Assembly (NCBI GenBank): GCA_031547045.1
Contig: JAVBSN010000007.1
Coordinates: forward strand, 48,326-112,325
Length of the DNA: 64,000 nt
Source: JAVBSN01 sp031547045
GTDB taxonomy: Bacteria > Bacillota > Clostridia > Lachnospirales > Lachnospiraceae
Direction of reading: 5' to 3'
Below are positions 47,364 to 55,752 of the stretch, piece by piece. The translations under genes were made by a program, and so were the position numbers. The number at the start of each line of letters is the position of its first letter. Within the stretch, counting starts at the first letter, position 1. The notes beneath the pieces are model-generated. The model saw only the letters and a program-made list of their open reading frames with translations. It ran no database searches and was not told the DNA's origin.

Positions 47364-47380
47364 GTTGCTTTGATAGCAAC
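47364..47380 (-). promoter_or_regulatory. Small hairpin next to the ribosome binding site
   Basis: GTTGCT and AGCAAC pair around a 5-nt loop, ending a few bases upstream of the AGGAG box of the choice-of-anchor gene. It could affect translation or message stability. Its use is not proven. Confidence 0.4.
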
Positions 47381-47530
47381 GTACTCACTCTTTTTATAAT
47401 TCAGTTTATTCTAATGGAAATGGTTGTGTGAAGAATTTTATTATAGAATTTCTAAAAACTCTTTCTTGACTTTAATCTGAAATCGGACTATTTTACTTAT
47501 AAACAATTACTTACTTTGTAATTTCCTTAC

Positions 47531-47800
47531 CTATTCTCGTTCCTTAATTACTACATGAACTGTATCGCCAGGCTGTTTACCTATAACAGTTCTAATATCT
47601 TTTCTAAGTCCTATTATATGTTTCTCTGTTTTCATACGAACGAGACTTCCATCATAAGATGTTCCATCAAACACTGCTGTTACCTTAACTCTACCTTTAC
47701 CAAATTCTGCTCTTACATCATAAGGAAACTCAATATATGCTCCATCAATATCAGGAACTTTTAGTATGATGGCATCAAATTCATAAATGTTATTATTCAA
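47531..47800 (-). CDS. DUF1905-domain protein
   Basis: About 89 residues of a small beta-barrel: YEFDAIILKVPDIDGAYIEFPYDVRAEFGKGRVKVTAVFDG, followed by HIIGLRKDIRTVIGKQPGDTV. These are the hallmarks of DUF1905, a domain of unknown biochemical function often linked to YdeI-like proteins. The start is best placed at TTG 47800, 8 bases after AAGGAG; a GTG at 47809 overlaps that box. It is a single-gene unit. Confidence 0.8.
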   Translation of the reverse strand: MNNNIYEFDAIILKVPDIDGAYIEFPYDVRAEFGKGRVKVTAVFDGTSYDGSLVRMKTEKHIIGLRKDIRTVIGKQPGDTVHVVIKERE

Positions 47801-47884
47801 TTTAATCACTCCTTAACACTAAAATAATTTGCTGACTTAATCTAATATTTATTCCTTATACAGTGTCATCTATTTACTAAGCAT

Positions 47885-48221
47885 TTATTCAAATTCTCCT
47901 GCAACTTCTTTTAATAAATCTTTAATTTGTAAATGTTGCGGACATATATGTTCACATTTACCACATCGTATACAATCCGATGCTTTTCCTTTGTTTACAG
48001 TATGTACACTGTGATAATAATAATCCGAATTCCAATCCTGATATTATTTCTATGCATTCATACATGCAAATAAATCTGGAATTGCAATGTTCTTAGGACA
48101 ACCATCTATACAATATCGACACGCTGTACAAGGAATAAGATTCTGTGCTTGAAAAATATCACATACCTTTTTAAGCGCTTCTCTTTCCTTTTCAGATATA
48201 GGAATAAATTCTTTCATAAAG
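47885..48221 (-). pseudogene. C-terminal remnant of a 4Fe-4S aldo-keto reductase
   Basis: The frame reads MKEFIPISEKEREALKKV, then IPCTACRYCIDGCPKNIAIPDLFACMNA, two in-frame stops (TAG and, two codons later, TAA), then DWNSDYYYHSVHTVNKGKASDCIRCGKCEHICPQHL and a normal end at 47885. Two four-Cys ferredoxin motifs in this arrangement are the C-terminal tail of the iron-sulfur aldo/keto reductases common in Clostridia. The TIM barrel (about 280 residues) is missing, and the remnant is joined directly to the start of an IS256-type transposase. It cannot make a functional protein. Confidence 0.8.
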
Positions 48222-48358
48222 ACCATTGATAAATGCTTTGCGCTCAGGTGTTAACTTTCTTTGTCTTGCCATAAAAAAATCCTCCTAGATTAATATTTAT
48301 TTTAACATTAATCTAAGAGGATAACATCTTAGTTTACACAAAATTTTTTACAGACTCT
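48222..48358 (-). mobile_element. IS256-type insertion sequence end (about 137 bp remnant)
   Basis: On the minus strand this reads AGAGTCTGTAAAAAATTTTG (terminal repeat-like), then a hairpin (CCTCTTAGATTAAT/ATTAATCTAGGAGG, 48281-48320). The hairpin's last arm includes the ribosome binding site, and the transposase start MARQRKLTPERKAFINGL follows at 48272. The coding part breaks off after about 17 codons, at the aldo-keto reductase remnant. The family call rests on the transposase N-terminus and the typical leader. Confidence 0.7.
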
Positions 48359-48408
48359 ATTTTGTATAAATCACGAATTCACTTGAAATTTAACCTTTCG
48401 ATAGGGTG

Positions 48409-49176
48409 TTAAAAATCATTCACTATTTTCTTTTCAGGTTCTGTCATTAATTGATTTATAGTAAATGGCTTTATATTACCATTCTTAAACGAGAATTCTT
48501 TAAGCTGATTTTCAGAATTTTTAGAGGTAACATACTTTTCATATATTTCTTTTGACTTATCAAGCATCTTATCAATTTCTGTATAATTACTACCAAAAGC
48601 TTTCTGAAGTATTGGAGCATAAACCGCTATGAATGTATTATAATCTAATTTTGATACATCAACTGCTGATTTATACGCAACTACTGAAATTGCATTTTTA
48701 CACCTAGTGCTGATGCCTTTTGCCCTGGTATTTCGCACCCATATTGCAAAATCTAGTCTTACAATTGCAGGATATTCAACTGCAACTAAATATAAATTCT
48801 GCTTCATTTCTGTTCCTTCACCACTACCCATAAGGGCATCCATAGCAGTTCCTAGTATACCTGCAACCCCATTTAAGATTTCACTTTTTCCTGGATTAAA
48901 AAAACTTTCAACGCTCTTTGCAATTTCTGCAACAATAGCAGACGAAGACTGTGATGTAACAGCACGTGCTTCCCTTTTACTTGCAATTGTTTTAGTAATT
49001 GGTATTCGCAAATCATCATTAATTTTTCCATCTTTTAAAGAATTTATAATTCGTTCCTCATCTAATTGAGCATTTTTATCTGCTAACTCAATTAATGTTT
49101 CTAACTGTTCCTTAATTACTGCTTCAATATCTTTTGCTGGATCTAATCCTTCTATTGCTTTTCTTATTGTTGACAT
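48409..49176 (-). CDS. Hypothetical protein, mostly helical
   Basis: 255 residues from ATG at 49176 (GGAGG eight bases upstream). N-terminal helices (MSTIRKAIEGLDPAKDIEAV) are followed by a hydrophobic glycine-rich stretch ILNGVAGILGTAMDALMGSG (about 105-125) and an Asp/Lys-rich C-terminal half. The glycine-rich helix could insert into membranes, but there is no signal peptide. I do not recognise a family. It lies among pseudogenes and IS debris and may be recently acquired. Confidence 0.6.
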   Translation of the reverse strand: MSTIRKAIEGLDPAKDIEAVIKEQLETLIELADKNAQLDEERIINSLKDGKINDDLRIPITKTIASKREARAVTSQSSSAIVAEIAKSVESFFNPGKSEILNGVAGILGTAMDALMGSGEGTEMKQNLYLVAVEYPAIVRLDFAIWVRNTRAKGISTRCKNAISVVAYKSAVDVSKLDYNTFIAVYAPILQKAFGSNYTEIDKMLDKSKEIYEKYVTSKNSENQLKEFSFKNGNIKPFTINQLMTEPEKKIVNDF

Positions 49177-49258
49177 AATAAAACCCTCCAAATTTAATTA
49201 TTCAATCCTAGGCCATCTTGATTGTATTTGTATTATATCATAAAGTTTTCGGAAATTT

Positions 49259-49972
49259 TTAGCACCAGTTTTCAAGTTTTTCTTTATAATATTTAGCCAT
49301 ATTAATATTTCTTTTTTCATAATATGCTTGATCTTTTCAAGCATTTATGTATATCTTATGTCATAAAATGCTTCTTGATAAGACGTCCATTCATAATAAT
49401 CTTCAAGTAACAATGGTCTGTATAAATCAACTGCCTCTTTGCATTTATGAATGTCCTCTTTTTCTTCATATAATGCTTCAAATTTATATAAATCACATTC
49501 TACTTTTGATATATCAATCCATATCTGATCTCTAACCATTTCTATTGGAATATTAACACCACTTTTCCTGATATATCTGCAAACCTTATATAAGCTATCC
49601 ATTGCTTTATCTTTTGTTGACTTTGGCCAAAGCATTTCTGAAATTTTGCTCTTTTTACAGGAACACCTTTACTGCATATTAGATACGCTATTAATTCCTC
49701 TGCTTTTTTATTTCCAATGCAAACAATTTTTTCATTCATGAAAATACTAAATTTCCCAAAGCAATGAACAACCATTTATCAAAATCCTGTGAGTCAGGAT
49801 AATAAGTCCTTTCCATCTCACCCTCTTTCCATACAAATAATATATGATTCACTATGCTATACCTTAAATTACTTCCCTCCATAAAATTTAATTCACCAAT
49901 AATATTTTCTGGTAATTCTAATGAACCACTTTTAAATTCAACAAACTTCTTCTTGCCTCCTTTGTTCTTCAC
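49259..49972 (-). pseudogene. Decayed AbrB-like/BTAD transcriptional regulator
   Basis: Pieces in successive frames read as one protein. They are KKKFVEFKSGSLELPENIIG, then VVHCFGKFSIFMNEKIVCIG and KKAEELIAYLICSKGVPVKR (wHTH start), then MLWPKSTKDKAMDSLYKVCR, and ECDLYKFEALYEEKEDIHKC up to EAFYDIRY. A stop (TAA 49345-49347) follows, then MLEKI and, in another frame, YYEKRNINMAKYYKEKLENWC ending at 49259. The middle and end match the SARP/BTAD-type regulators of Lachnospiraceae. The first part looks like a small AbrB-type domain. At least three frameshifts and one nonsense codon are needed, so the gene is dead. That the first piece belongs to it is likely but unproven. Confidence 0.65.
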
Positions 49973-50209
49973 TAAGATTTATCTTGGGTTAGTAATACCA
50001 AACTTCTAGAAATTACAAATTCTTCTTATATTTATTATAATCATTGATATGGTTCTATCAATAACTTGGCCTAGAGAGGATACAATTTGGCTTGAAGATG
50101 TATAATTGTATAATCAAATTCATATCTTATTCATATAAAAGCAAACAACGCCCTGGATTACTGCACAGTGCCATTAGTACTGAAACATTTTAAGCTATCA
50201 ATTTTTTCC

Positions 50210-50452
50210 CTACCAATAATCATCTATTTCATAATCTTCTGTCAATGCATTTATCAATGCTATCCTAAGTTCCTCTTCCGAAAGACTATTTACATATTTC
50301 ACTATATTATCATAAAATTTTTGTGCTTGTTCTTCCTCTTCTCGTTCATATTCTTCATCATTAATCTTCTTCCATGAAGTTACCTTTTTTGATTCATAAT
50401 ACTCATAGCCCCTCCATGTAGACGCGTTACTAGCACATGATAAAATGCTCAT
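50210..50452 (-). CDS. Short protein resembling a SWIM zinc-finger protein with the zinc finger deleted
   Basis: 80 residues with an excellent site (GGAGGTGAATGT before ATG). The first 35 residues (SCASNASTWRGYEYYESKKV) resemble the start of SWIM-domain proteins, and the last 45 (an EEEEQAQKFYDNIVKYVNSL helix, then EELRIALINAL) resemble their C-terminal part. The CxCx(n)CxH zinc finger expected between them is missing. It may be an in-frame internal deletion or a separate small protein. The link to SWIM proteins is from memory of family sequences. Confidence 0.5.
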   Translation of the reverse strand: MSILSCASNASTWRGYEYYESKKVTSWKKINDEEYEREEEEQAQKFYDNIVKYVNSLSEEELRIALINALTEDYEIDDYW

Positions 50453-50566
50453 ACATTCACCTCCAGTTCAACAATTTTCAATCTATTCTCTTTTATTCCA
50501 TTTGTTAATTACTTTTTAACTTCTGCAAACAACTGTTCCTTCTTAGTAATATAATAAACCTAAACA

Positions 50567-51379
50567 TTATAAAATCTCAAATTGTTCCCCACCTTGAATT
50601 CTTACAAGTTTATCACCCATTATCGGTTTCATAAGATCAATTGCTGCATCTCCTGTACAGTGGCAAGTATAATATACAATTGGATATCTGACCAATTCCC
50701 TTGCAGTATCACAAATCACACTAATCTCGTCTTCCGTATAATCAGTTGCTTTTTTCATATGAAATCCACTAATTACCGCAATAGGAAGACTATTATATAT
50801 TTCATTATAACGCTCTAATATATTAAGAATTCCATTGTGTGCACACCCTGATACTAAAACATTCCCTCTCTTTTCTTTTATTACAATACATTGTTCATGA
50901 GCAAATTCATCCTGCTTCATATTACCATCTATCTTCTCAGACAATATAAGGTTACTTTGAGGATAATATTTTCGCCCTGTTATTCCAGTAAATATTGATA
51001 ATTCCTCATCAATATCTATATCACCATTTATTAATTTTACTTGAGAAAGCTCTAATATTTTTTTATCAATACCAATATATTTTTCTTGATGATAATAGTC
51101 TGCCCCCACCTTTTGTTGCATATAAACTGGTGCCCAACTATTTATTTCTGAAAAAGCTAAAATCCCACCAGCATGATCATAATGACCATGACTTAAAAAT
51201 ACACTATCAATATTTTCTATGTCTACTCCTAACTGATTTGAATTATACAAAAATGCATCAGTTGCTCCTGTATCTGAGAGAATTTTGTGTTTCTCAGTCT
51301 CTATATAAAGAGATAATCCATGTTCATATAGACAATCTTCACGACTAGTATTATTTTCAATTAGTACAGTTATTTTCAT
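50567..51379 (-). CDS. Metallo-beta-lactamase-fold hydrolase
   Basis: 270 residues. The MBL metal motif SHGHYDHAGG (about residues 63-72) is intact. VSGCAHNGILNILE (about 175) and IVYYTCHCTGDAA (about 233) supply further ligands. The sequence type matches the group sometimes called dihydropterin-methyl-aminobenzene-phosphate synthase-like, which have a conserved HCTG near the end. The real substrate is unknown. AGGAG precedes the ATG by nine bases. It is the nearest intact gene downstream of a decayed membrane protein and seems independent. Confidence 0.85.
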   Translation of the reverse strand: MKITVLIENNTSREDCLYEHGLSLYIETEKHKILSDTGATDAFLYNSNQLGVDIENIDSVFLSHGHYDHAGGILAFSEINSWAPVYMQQKVGADYYHQEKYIGIDKKILELSQVKLINGDIDIDEELSIFTGITGRKYYPQSNLILSEKIDGNMKQDEFAHEQCIVIKEKRGNVLVSGCAHNGILNILERYNEIYNSLPIAVISGFHMKKATDYTEDEISVICDTARELVRYPIVYYTCHCTGDAAIDLMKPIMGDKLVRIQGGEQFEIL

Positions 51380-51432
51380 AATATATTACTCCTTAGTGTC
51401 TGATATTTATGCATTGTTTTTCGCCATCCTCA

Positions 51433-51962
51433 TTAGGGGCAAATGAATATCTGTATTTGTTCCATAACTGTTTCATTTATATGGAACATCAAAACTCGTA
51501 TATCCTCTCCAGAGACTCTAACCGAAACTATATCTTCTATCCATTGACAGTCATAAGAAATTGTTTTAAAAGACGTTTGTGTGGATTCTACGTGCAACAA
51601 AGTTACTATACCGTGTTCCTTTTGTATACACAAAAGGTATGTCCATTCCATTCACCAATATCAGTAACAATGATAGTCCGTGAATCATTTGGCGACTTAA
51701 TAAGGGTACTGTTATGGTTATACCCCCAGTATTCATCTGCCAAATAAACACAGACTATCCATACAAATAAACATGCACTCATCACACAAATCAAAGGAAT
51801 TTTCTTCCATAGTACAATATTACTTTTCAATAGAAAATAACTCAATATAAAAAGTAATACCAATTCAATAAATACAATAATCCATCCAATGCTCACCTTA
51901 TAAATCAGAAATTGGAATGGCAACTTCTTTTCAACCACATATAAAATACCTAATGCAAACAT
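51433..51962 (-). pseudogene. Frameshifted small membrane protein
   Basis: The first frame (from ATG 51962) has three membrane segments (LGILYVVEKKLPFQFLIYKV, IIVFIELVLLFILSYFLL, IPLICVMSACLFVWIVCVY) followed by PNDSRTIIVTDIGEWNGHTF, and ends at 51606. A second frame, overlapping 51606-51651, continues plausibly (HVESTQTSFKTISYDCQWIE, then VSVRVSGEDIRVLMFHI) to 51433. One small insertion or deletion between 51606 and 51651 would join them into about 170 residues. No family recognised. Confidence 0.5.
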
Positions 51963-52021
51963 TATTCCTAATAATATTAATATTTTATTTTTGTTTTGTT
52001 TTCTCTCATATTCCTCTCCTG

Positions 52022-52636
52022 CTATTTGAGATTTTCATTGTAAATCCCCTTCTTAAGAATTATATTTATCCATTGTTCATGTTCTCGTTCTGGTCTTGCA
52101 TCATTTGTTATAAAAATCTCAACAATTTCAAAATCTGTATTGTTACCAATTAATTTACTAAGTTGTTCCTCATTAAAATTACTAAAATATCTATTATCCT
52201 TTATCTCTTCATTATTACCATATTTAAAAGATGCATATAAAACCCCTTCTTTCTTCAACGCCCTATATACTTTTCTCAAAACATTTGGCAATTTATCTTT
52301 AGTTATATGTAATAGTGAAGCACATGCCCATATTCCGTCAAATGTATTTTCATAACTTATTTCTTCAAAGCAAATACATTCTACGTTTCTTTCTATATAT
52401 TCACTGGCTATCTTGCAAATCTGTTCCGAAGCATCAATTGAAGTTACATTATATCCTTTATCCAGAAAAACTTTGCTATCTCTTCCACTTCCACAACCAG
52501 CATCTAATATACTTGAACCATGTCCCAAATACTTTAAAAATCTATTTTGACAATAGCTCATATCTGTGTTTTGTGTTGAATCACAAAATGCCTTAGCATT
52601 TATATTATAATAATCTATTGTTTTATTATCTCTCAT
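52022..52636 (-). CDS. Class I SAM-dependent methyltransferase
   Basis: 204 residues. SAM-binding motif I is SILDAGCGSGRDSKVFLDKG (about residues 42-61), with VTSIDASEQICKIA next and FDGIWACASLLHI as motif IV (about 98-110). The type is TehB/UbiE-like small-molecule methyltransferase; there is no DNA-methylase NPPY or DPPY motif. Its start lies within the end of the HNH endonuclease gene (11-bp overlap), so the two are translationally coupled. A base-methylating partner of the nuclease is possible but not supported by motif. An effector-modifying or detoxifying role is equally likely. Confidence 0.85.
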   Translation of the reverse strand: MRDNKTIDYYNINAKAFCDSTQNTDMSYCQNRFLKYLGHGSSILDAGCGSGRDSKVFLDKGYNVTSIDASEQICKIASEYIERNVECICFEEISYENTFDGIWACASLLHITKDKLPNVLRKVYRALKKEGVLYASFKYGNNEEIKDNRYFSNFNEEQLSKLIGNNTDFEIVEIFITNDARPEREHEQWINIILKKGIYNENLK

Positions 52637-53735
52637 CAGTTAACACCCAATTTCCAAATCCACTATTTTTAGCTGACTCATAAACAGGAGCTATTATTTC
52701 ATTTAAAATTCCTTGAAACTCTACAAATTGCAATCCTTCTCTATAAAGCCTATGCCTTATCTGGTCATTATTTATATGTTCCTTTGCACACTTATCAAAT
52801 TCTTTATGTACTTGTTCATATTTCCATATCATAGAATAAGACAAATATTCTTGTTTACACAACAATGAAAAGTATATATCCCAATCAGGTAGGTTATTAC
52901 TTTTCTTGCTATTAATACTTTTAGTTGTTGGATGCAAATTCCACAGTTCATCATGTGCTACATATGACCACGGCACAAAATGATCTATAGATATATCATC
53001 TTCTGTCAATATTCTTTGTGAGTATATCTCTTCTATTGGATGTAATGTTAATATCGTTTTCCAATATTTCTTCACTTTCTCCATCTTACGTTCTGTAGGG
53101 GGATATAACTTCTCTGCAATACCTGGTACGCTTGGATTTCGTTTCTGCAAATAGATAATCATCTTATATTGCAACCAACCTTTTATAATCTCTTGATTTC
53201 TATGTATATACTGAATCCATTTATCCTGTACTTGAATAGTAGTATTCAATCCACTATATGCTCCAAAATAATACATAAGTCGTTGTTGTTGATTAATCTT
53301 ACTAATTATATTTTTCTTTGAACCTTCTAATTCTCCACTTCTTACTTCTGGCATAAATAGAGCTTGCAAACGATAAGGCACATTCTTGATAAGTTCTCTC
53401 TTTTTCCCCATTACTTCTCTATCGTCGCATTCATTTATATATGCAAGAACATTACCTTTCTTTTCAGATGGCTTCAAGTTAGATATGTCCTTGATATAAT
53501 TAACCAATCTTTCTAGATTATCCTTAGGACCTAAATTTAAATGATACTCTGTAACCATATACCAAGCGTCTACTATCATATCATTTACTAATTCTTCAAA
53601 TGTAAACGTATCTTTTCCTGACAAAATCTTAGTTACAATTGCTTGAAACCAAAAGAATTTGTAGCATTCACTTGTATTATCAAATAATCTGCTTAGATAT
53701 TGAATTTCAATGTCTTCTGAATATGGTAAGTTCAT
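52626..53735 (-). CDS. HNH endonuclease-domain protein
   Basis: 369 residues. The C-terminal half has an HNH site: SIDHFVPWSYVAHDELWNLHPTTKSINSKKSNNLP (about residues 248-283), where DHFVPWS and NLHP..SINSKKSN fit the HNH ligand pattern. The first 240 residues are helical with no known domain (PYRLQALFMPE, GAYSGLNTTI). Similar long HNH proteins occur in restriction and abortive-defence loci. Coupling with a methyltransferase gene and location in a nuclease-rich accessory region support a defence role, not proven. AGAGG precedes the ATG. Confidence 0.78.
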   Translation of the reverse strand: MNLPYSEDIEIQYLSRLFDNTSECYKFFWFQAIVTKILSGKDTFTFEELVNDMIVDAWYMVTEYHLNLGPKDNLERLVNYIKDISNLKPSEKKGNVLAYINECDDREVMGKKRELIKNVPYRLQALFMPEVRSGELEGSKKNIISKINQQQRLMYYFGAYSGLNTTIQVQDKWIQYIHRNQEIIKGWLQYKMIIYLQKRNPSVPGIAEKLYPPTERKMEKVKKYWKTILTLHPIEEIYSQRILTEDDISIDHFVPWSYVAHDELWNLHPTTKSINSKKSNNLPDWDIYFSLLCKQEYLSYSMIWKYEQVHKEFDKCAKEHINNDQIRHRLYREGLQFVEFQGILNEIIAPVYESAKNSGFGNWVLTDER

Positions 53736-53790
53736 ATAGTAACCTCTTTCTAGATGATGTAAGTTAATATAAATATCTTACCATAATCAT

Positions 53791-54516
53791 TTAATTTTTA
53801 ATATATCTACATTTAGGATAATTACTACATCCTATAAATTTTCCATACTTACCCTTCCTCTGTACTAACGCACCTCCACATTTAGGGCATATACCTTCAG
53901 ATATTTTTCTTTTATTATCTCTTACTTGTGTTCGTATCTGTTCTACGTGTTGCTTCTTGTTTTCTTTTGAATTAATATCTGATAATCGAATCATAGCTAC
54001 TAGTGTATCAAGTTCCTCTACCTTAAATCTAACATCTGTATATCTTTTAATTTCTCTATTCAACCTATGTATATATACCACTGGTGTACTAACTTTAACC
54101 TTAATATCACTATTTCTAGAAAATACAACAATAGGAATAAACTTATCCGATGATAAGTTTGTCTTTTCTTCTAAGGCTTTTACATGTGCATAGTTTTGTT
54201 TTAATGGATTTCTAAATGAATATTTCTTTCCATACATATTTTTAGTCCATTGTTCAGCATATTCACTTCCCGTAATCCAACCTTTATAGTTCTTTGTTTC
54301 AATAACAAATATTCCATAGATAGATACTACAATATGATCAATCTGTGTAGTACCATAGTTTGTCCTAAGCATAACATCATTAATAATCCTATATTGTTGC
54401 TTAGGTAGTTTTGCTAATTTATTTGCTACAGCTCTTTCTCCTAGATAACCTTTTATTTTAGGTTCAAAAATAGCTAGAATTATGCTGATGATTATAAGTA
54501 GTAGTAATAGTTTCAT
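53791..54516 (-). CDS. NERD-domain nuclease with topoisomerase-type zinc finger
   Basis: 241 residues. One N-terminal membrane helix (MKLLLLLIIISIILAIF) anchors it. A NERD domain follows: KGYLGERAVANKLAKL, GTTQIDHIVVSIYGIFVIETKNYKGWITGS (about residues 55-85), with the D...E-x-K nuclease core. The end is a C4 zinc finger (CPKCGGALVQRKGKYGKFIGCSNYPKC, about 208-234). NERD proteins are predicted nucleases; membrane-anchored forms with topoisomerase fingers are common in Firmicutes. GAGGTCGAA precedes the ATG. It neighbours other nuclease-like genes. Confidence 0.87.
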   Translation of the reverse strand: MKLLLLLIIISIILAIFEPKIKGYLGERAVANKLAKLPKQQYRIINDVMLRTNYGTTQIDHIVVSIYGIFVIETKNYKGWITGSEYAEQWTKNMYGKKYSFRNPLKQNYAHVKALEEKTNLSSDKFIPIVVFSRNSDIKVKVSTPVVYIHRLNREIKRYTDVRFKVEELDTLVAMIRLSDINSKENKKQHVEQIRTQVRDNKRKISEGICPKCGGALVQRKGKYGKFIGCSNYPKCRYIKN

Positions 54517-54584
54517 TTCGACCTCATAAATCTGTATTTTTAATTTACATTTAAAATCATATTATTAGCTTTATACATATTATA

Positions 54585-55607
54585 CTAATAAAACATATCT
54601 GGAAAATTTATCGCATTAATGATTAGTTCTTTATCAAATATACAATTAATAATTAGTGCTTTTGTTTTTGTATTCTCTGCTTCGCTTTCTAAATTCAATT
54701 TAATATTGTAATCTTCAAAATACAAATCTAGAGTTATACTAATTGAATCTATTTCTGCATTACCTATTTTTCTATATGTCTCTAATTTTTCTCTTCCTTC
54801 TCTTTTCTTTAATTTATCATTATATTTTGGTTGAAAATATGAAATTAAAAGAGCTTCCGCAATATCAACCATTGCATTTTTATCAATCGATCCATTTATC
54901 CTATAATTTTCATCTATACCATTAGCTGTCACGAGGTTAGCATTATAATTACGAATACAAAAACTACTATATTGCTTAGTAGCAAATGAAAGTATCATAA
55001 TATATATTTCTTTTTTCAAATTAGCTTTGTATGTATCTCTCATTATCTTTTGTAAAGTCTTATGATTATTAAGTCGTTTAAAAATATCATCTTGCTTACT
55101 CTGACCAATATATATGACTTCATGTTTTTCTTCTTTTTCCTTATTATCCTCCTTTATATGTAAATCCACAAACGTTTTAGCATCTATAGCATTCCAGAAA
55201 CATCCATACTTATTCATTATCTCTTTATATATTTTATATTCACTATTACAATATATACTTAAATACTCAACGCCTTTTTCATTGTATTCAAACTTTAACG
55301 CCAATCCCCCATTCAGTAATGTTATCTTCAAACAACTACAATCTGGTACTCTAAAAGAAGCTAATATATCCATTTCGATAAAGTATGTTTTATTTATTGT
55401 AATATTCTTTATTGATAGTCGTAATATACCACCATTTTCCTGTTTATCTAATATTTTGTAAGAGTCTCCATATAATATAAAATATATATTATAATCCTTC
55501 TTATCTACTAATAAGGTCTGACTATCATGAACCTCATCTAAATAATTATTTGGGAATAAAAATTTTTTATCAATATAAAATTCTATAGAACATTTATTTA
55601 TCTCCAT
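54585..55607 (-). CDS. Protein with GIY-YIG-like nuclease domain
   Basis: 340 residues. The first 155 residues are beta-rich and unrecognised. Then HEVIYIGQSKQDDIFKRLNNHKTLQKIMRD (about 161-190) is GIY-YIG-like, with the YIG tripeptide and a following Arg-Leu..His-x-x-Leu. AEALLISYFQPKYND (about 250-264) supplies the acidic metal ligand and C-terminal motif. The final 65 residues are again beta-type. The domain may cut or bind nucleic acid. The overall layout, an unknown N-terminal domain plus nuclease, is like that of defence effectors. Confidence 0.65.
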   Translation of the reverse strand: MEINKCSIEFYIDKKFLFPNNYLDEVHDSQTLLVDKKDYNIYFILYGDSYKILDKQENGGILRLSIKNITINKTYFIEMDILASFRVPDCSCLKITLLNGGLALKFEYNEKGVEYLSIYCNSEYKIYKEIMNKYGCFWNAIDAKTFVDLHIKEDNKEKEEKHEVIYIGQSKQDDIFKRLNNHKTLQKIMRDTYKANLKKEIYIMILSFATKQYSSFCIRNYNANLVTANGIDENYRINGSIDKNAMVDIAEALLISYFQPKYNDKLKKREGREKLETYRKIGNAEIDSISITLDLYFEDYNIKLNLESEAENTKTKALIINCIFDKELIINAINFPDMFY

Positions 55608-55752
55608 AAACTAATTTACCTCTAGTAAACCTTTCCATTTTACAAACTATACATTGATTATAACAAACTGAATTTCAACAAATTTAATATTTCATTTCTG
55701 TAAAACCTTTATATAAGCACACATATTTCATTACGATATCCTAATCTATATG

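Noticed and set aside
49973..50209. A short plus-strand frame near 50053 and other fragments in this gap
   Set aside because: They lack ribosome binding sites and do not read like protein; the gap may contain further decayed sequence that I cannot assign.
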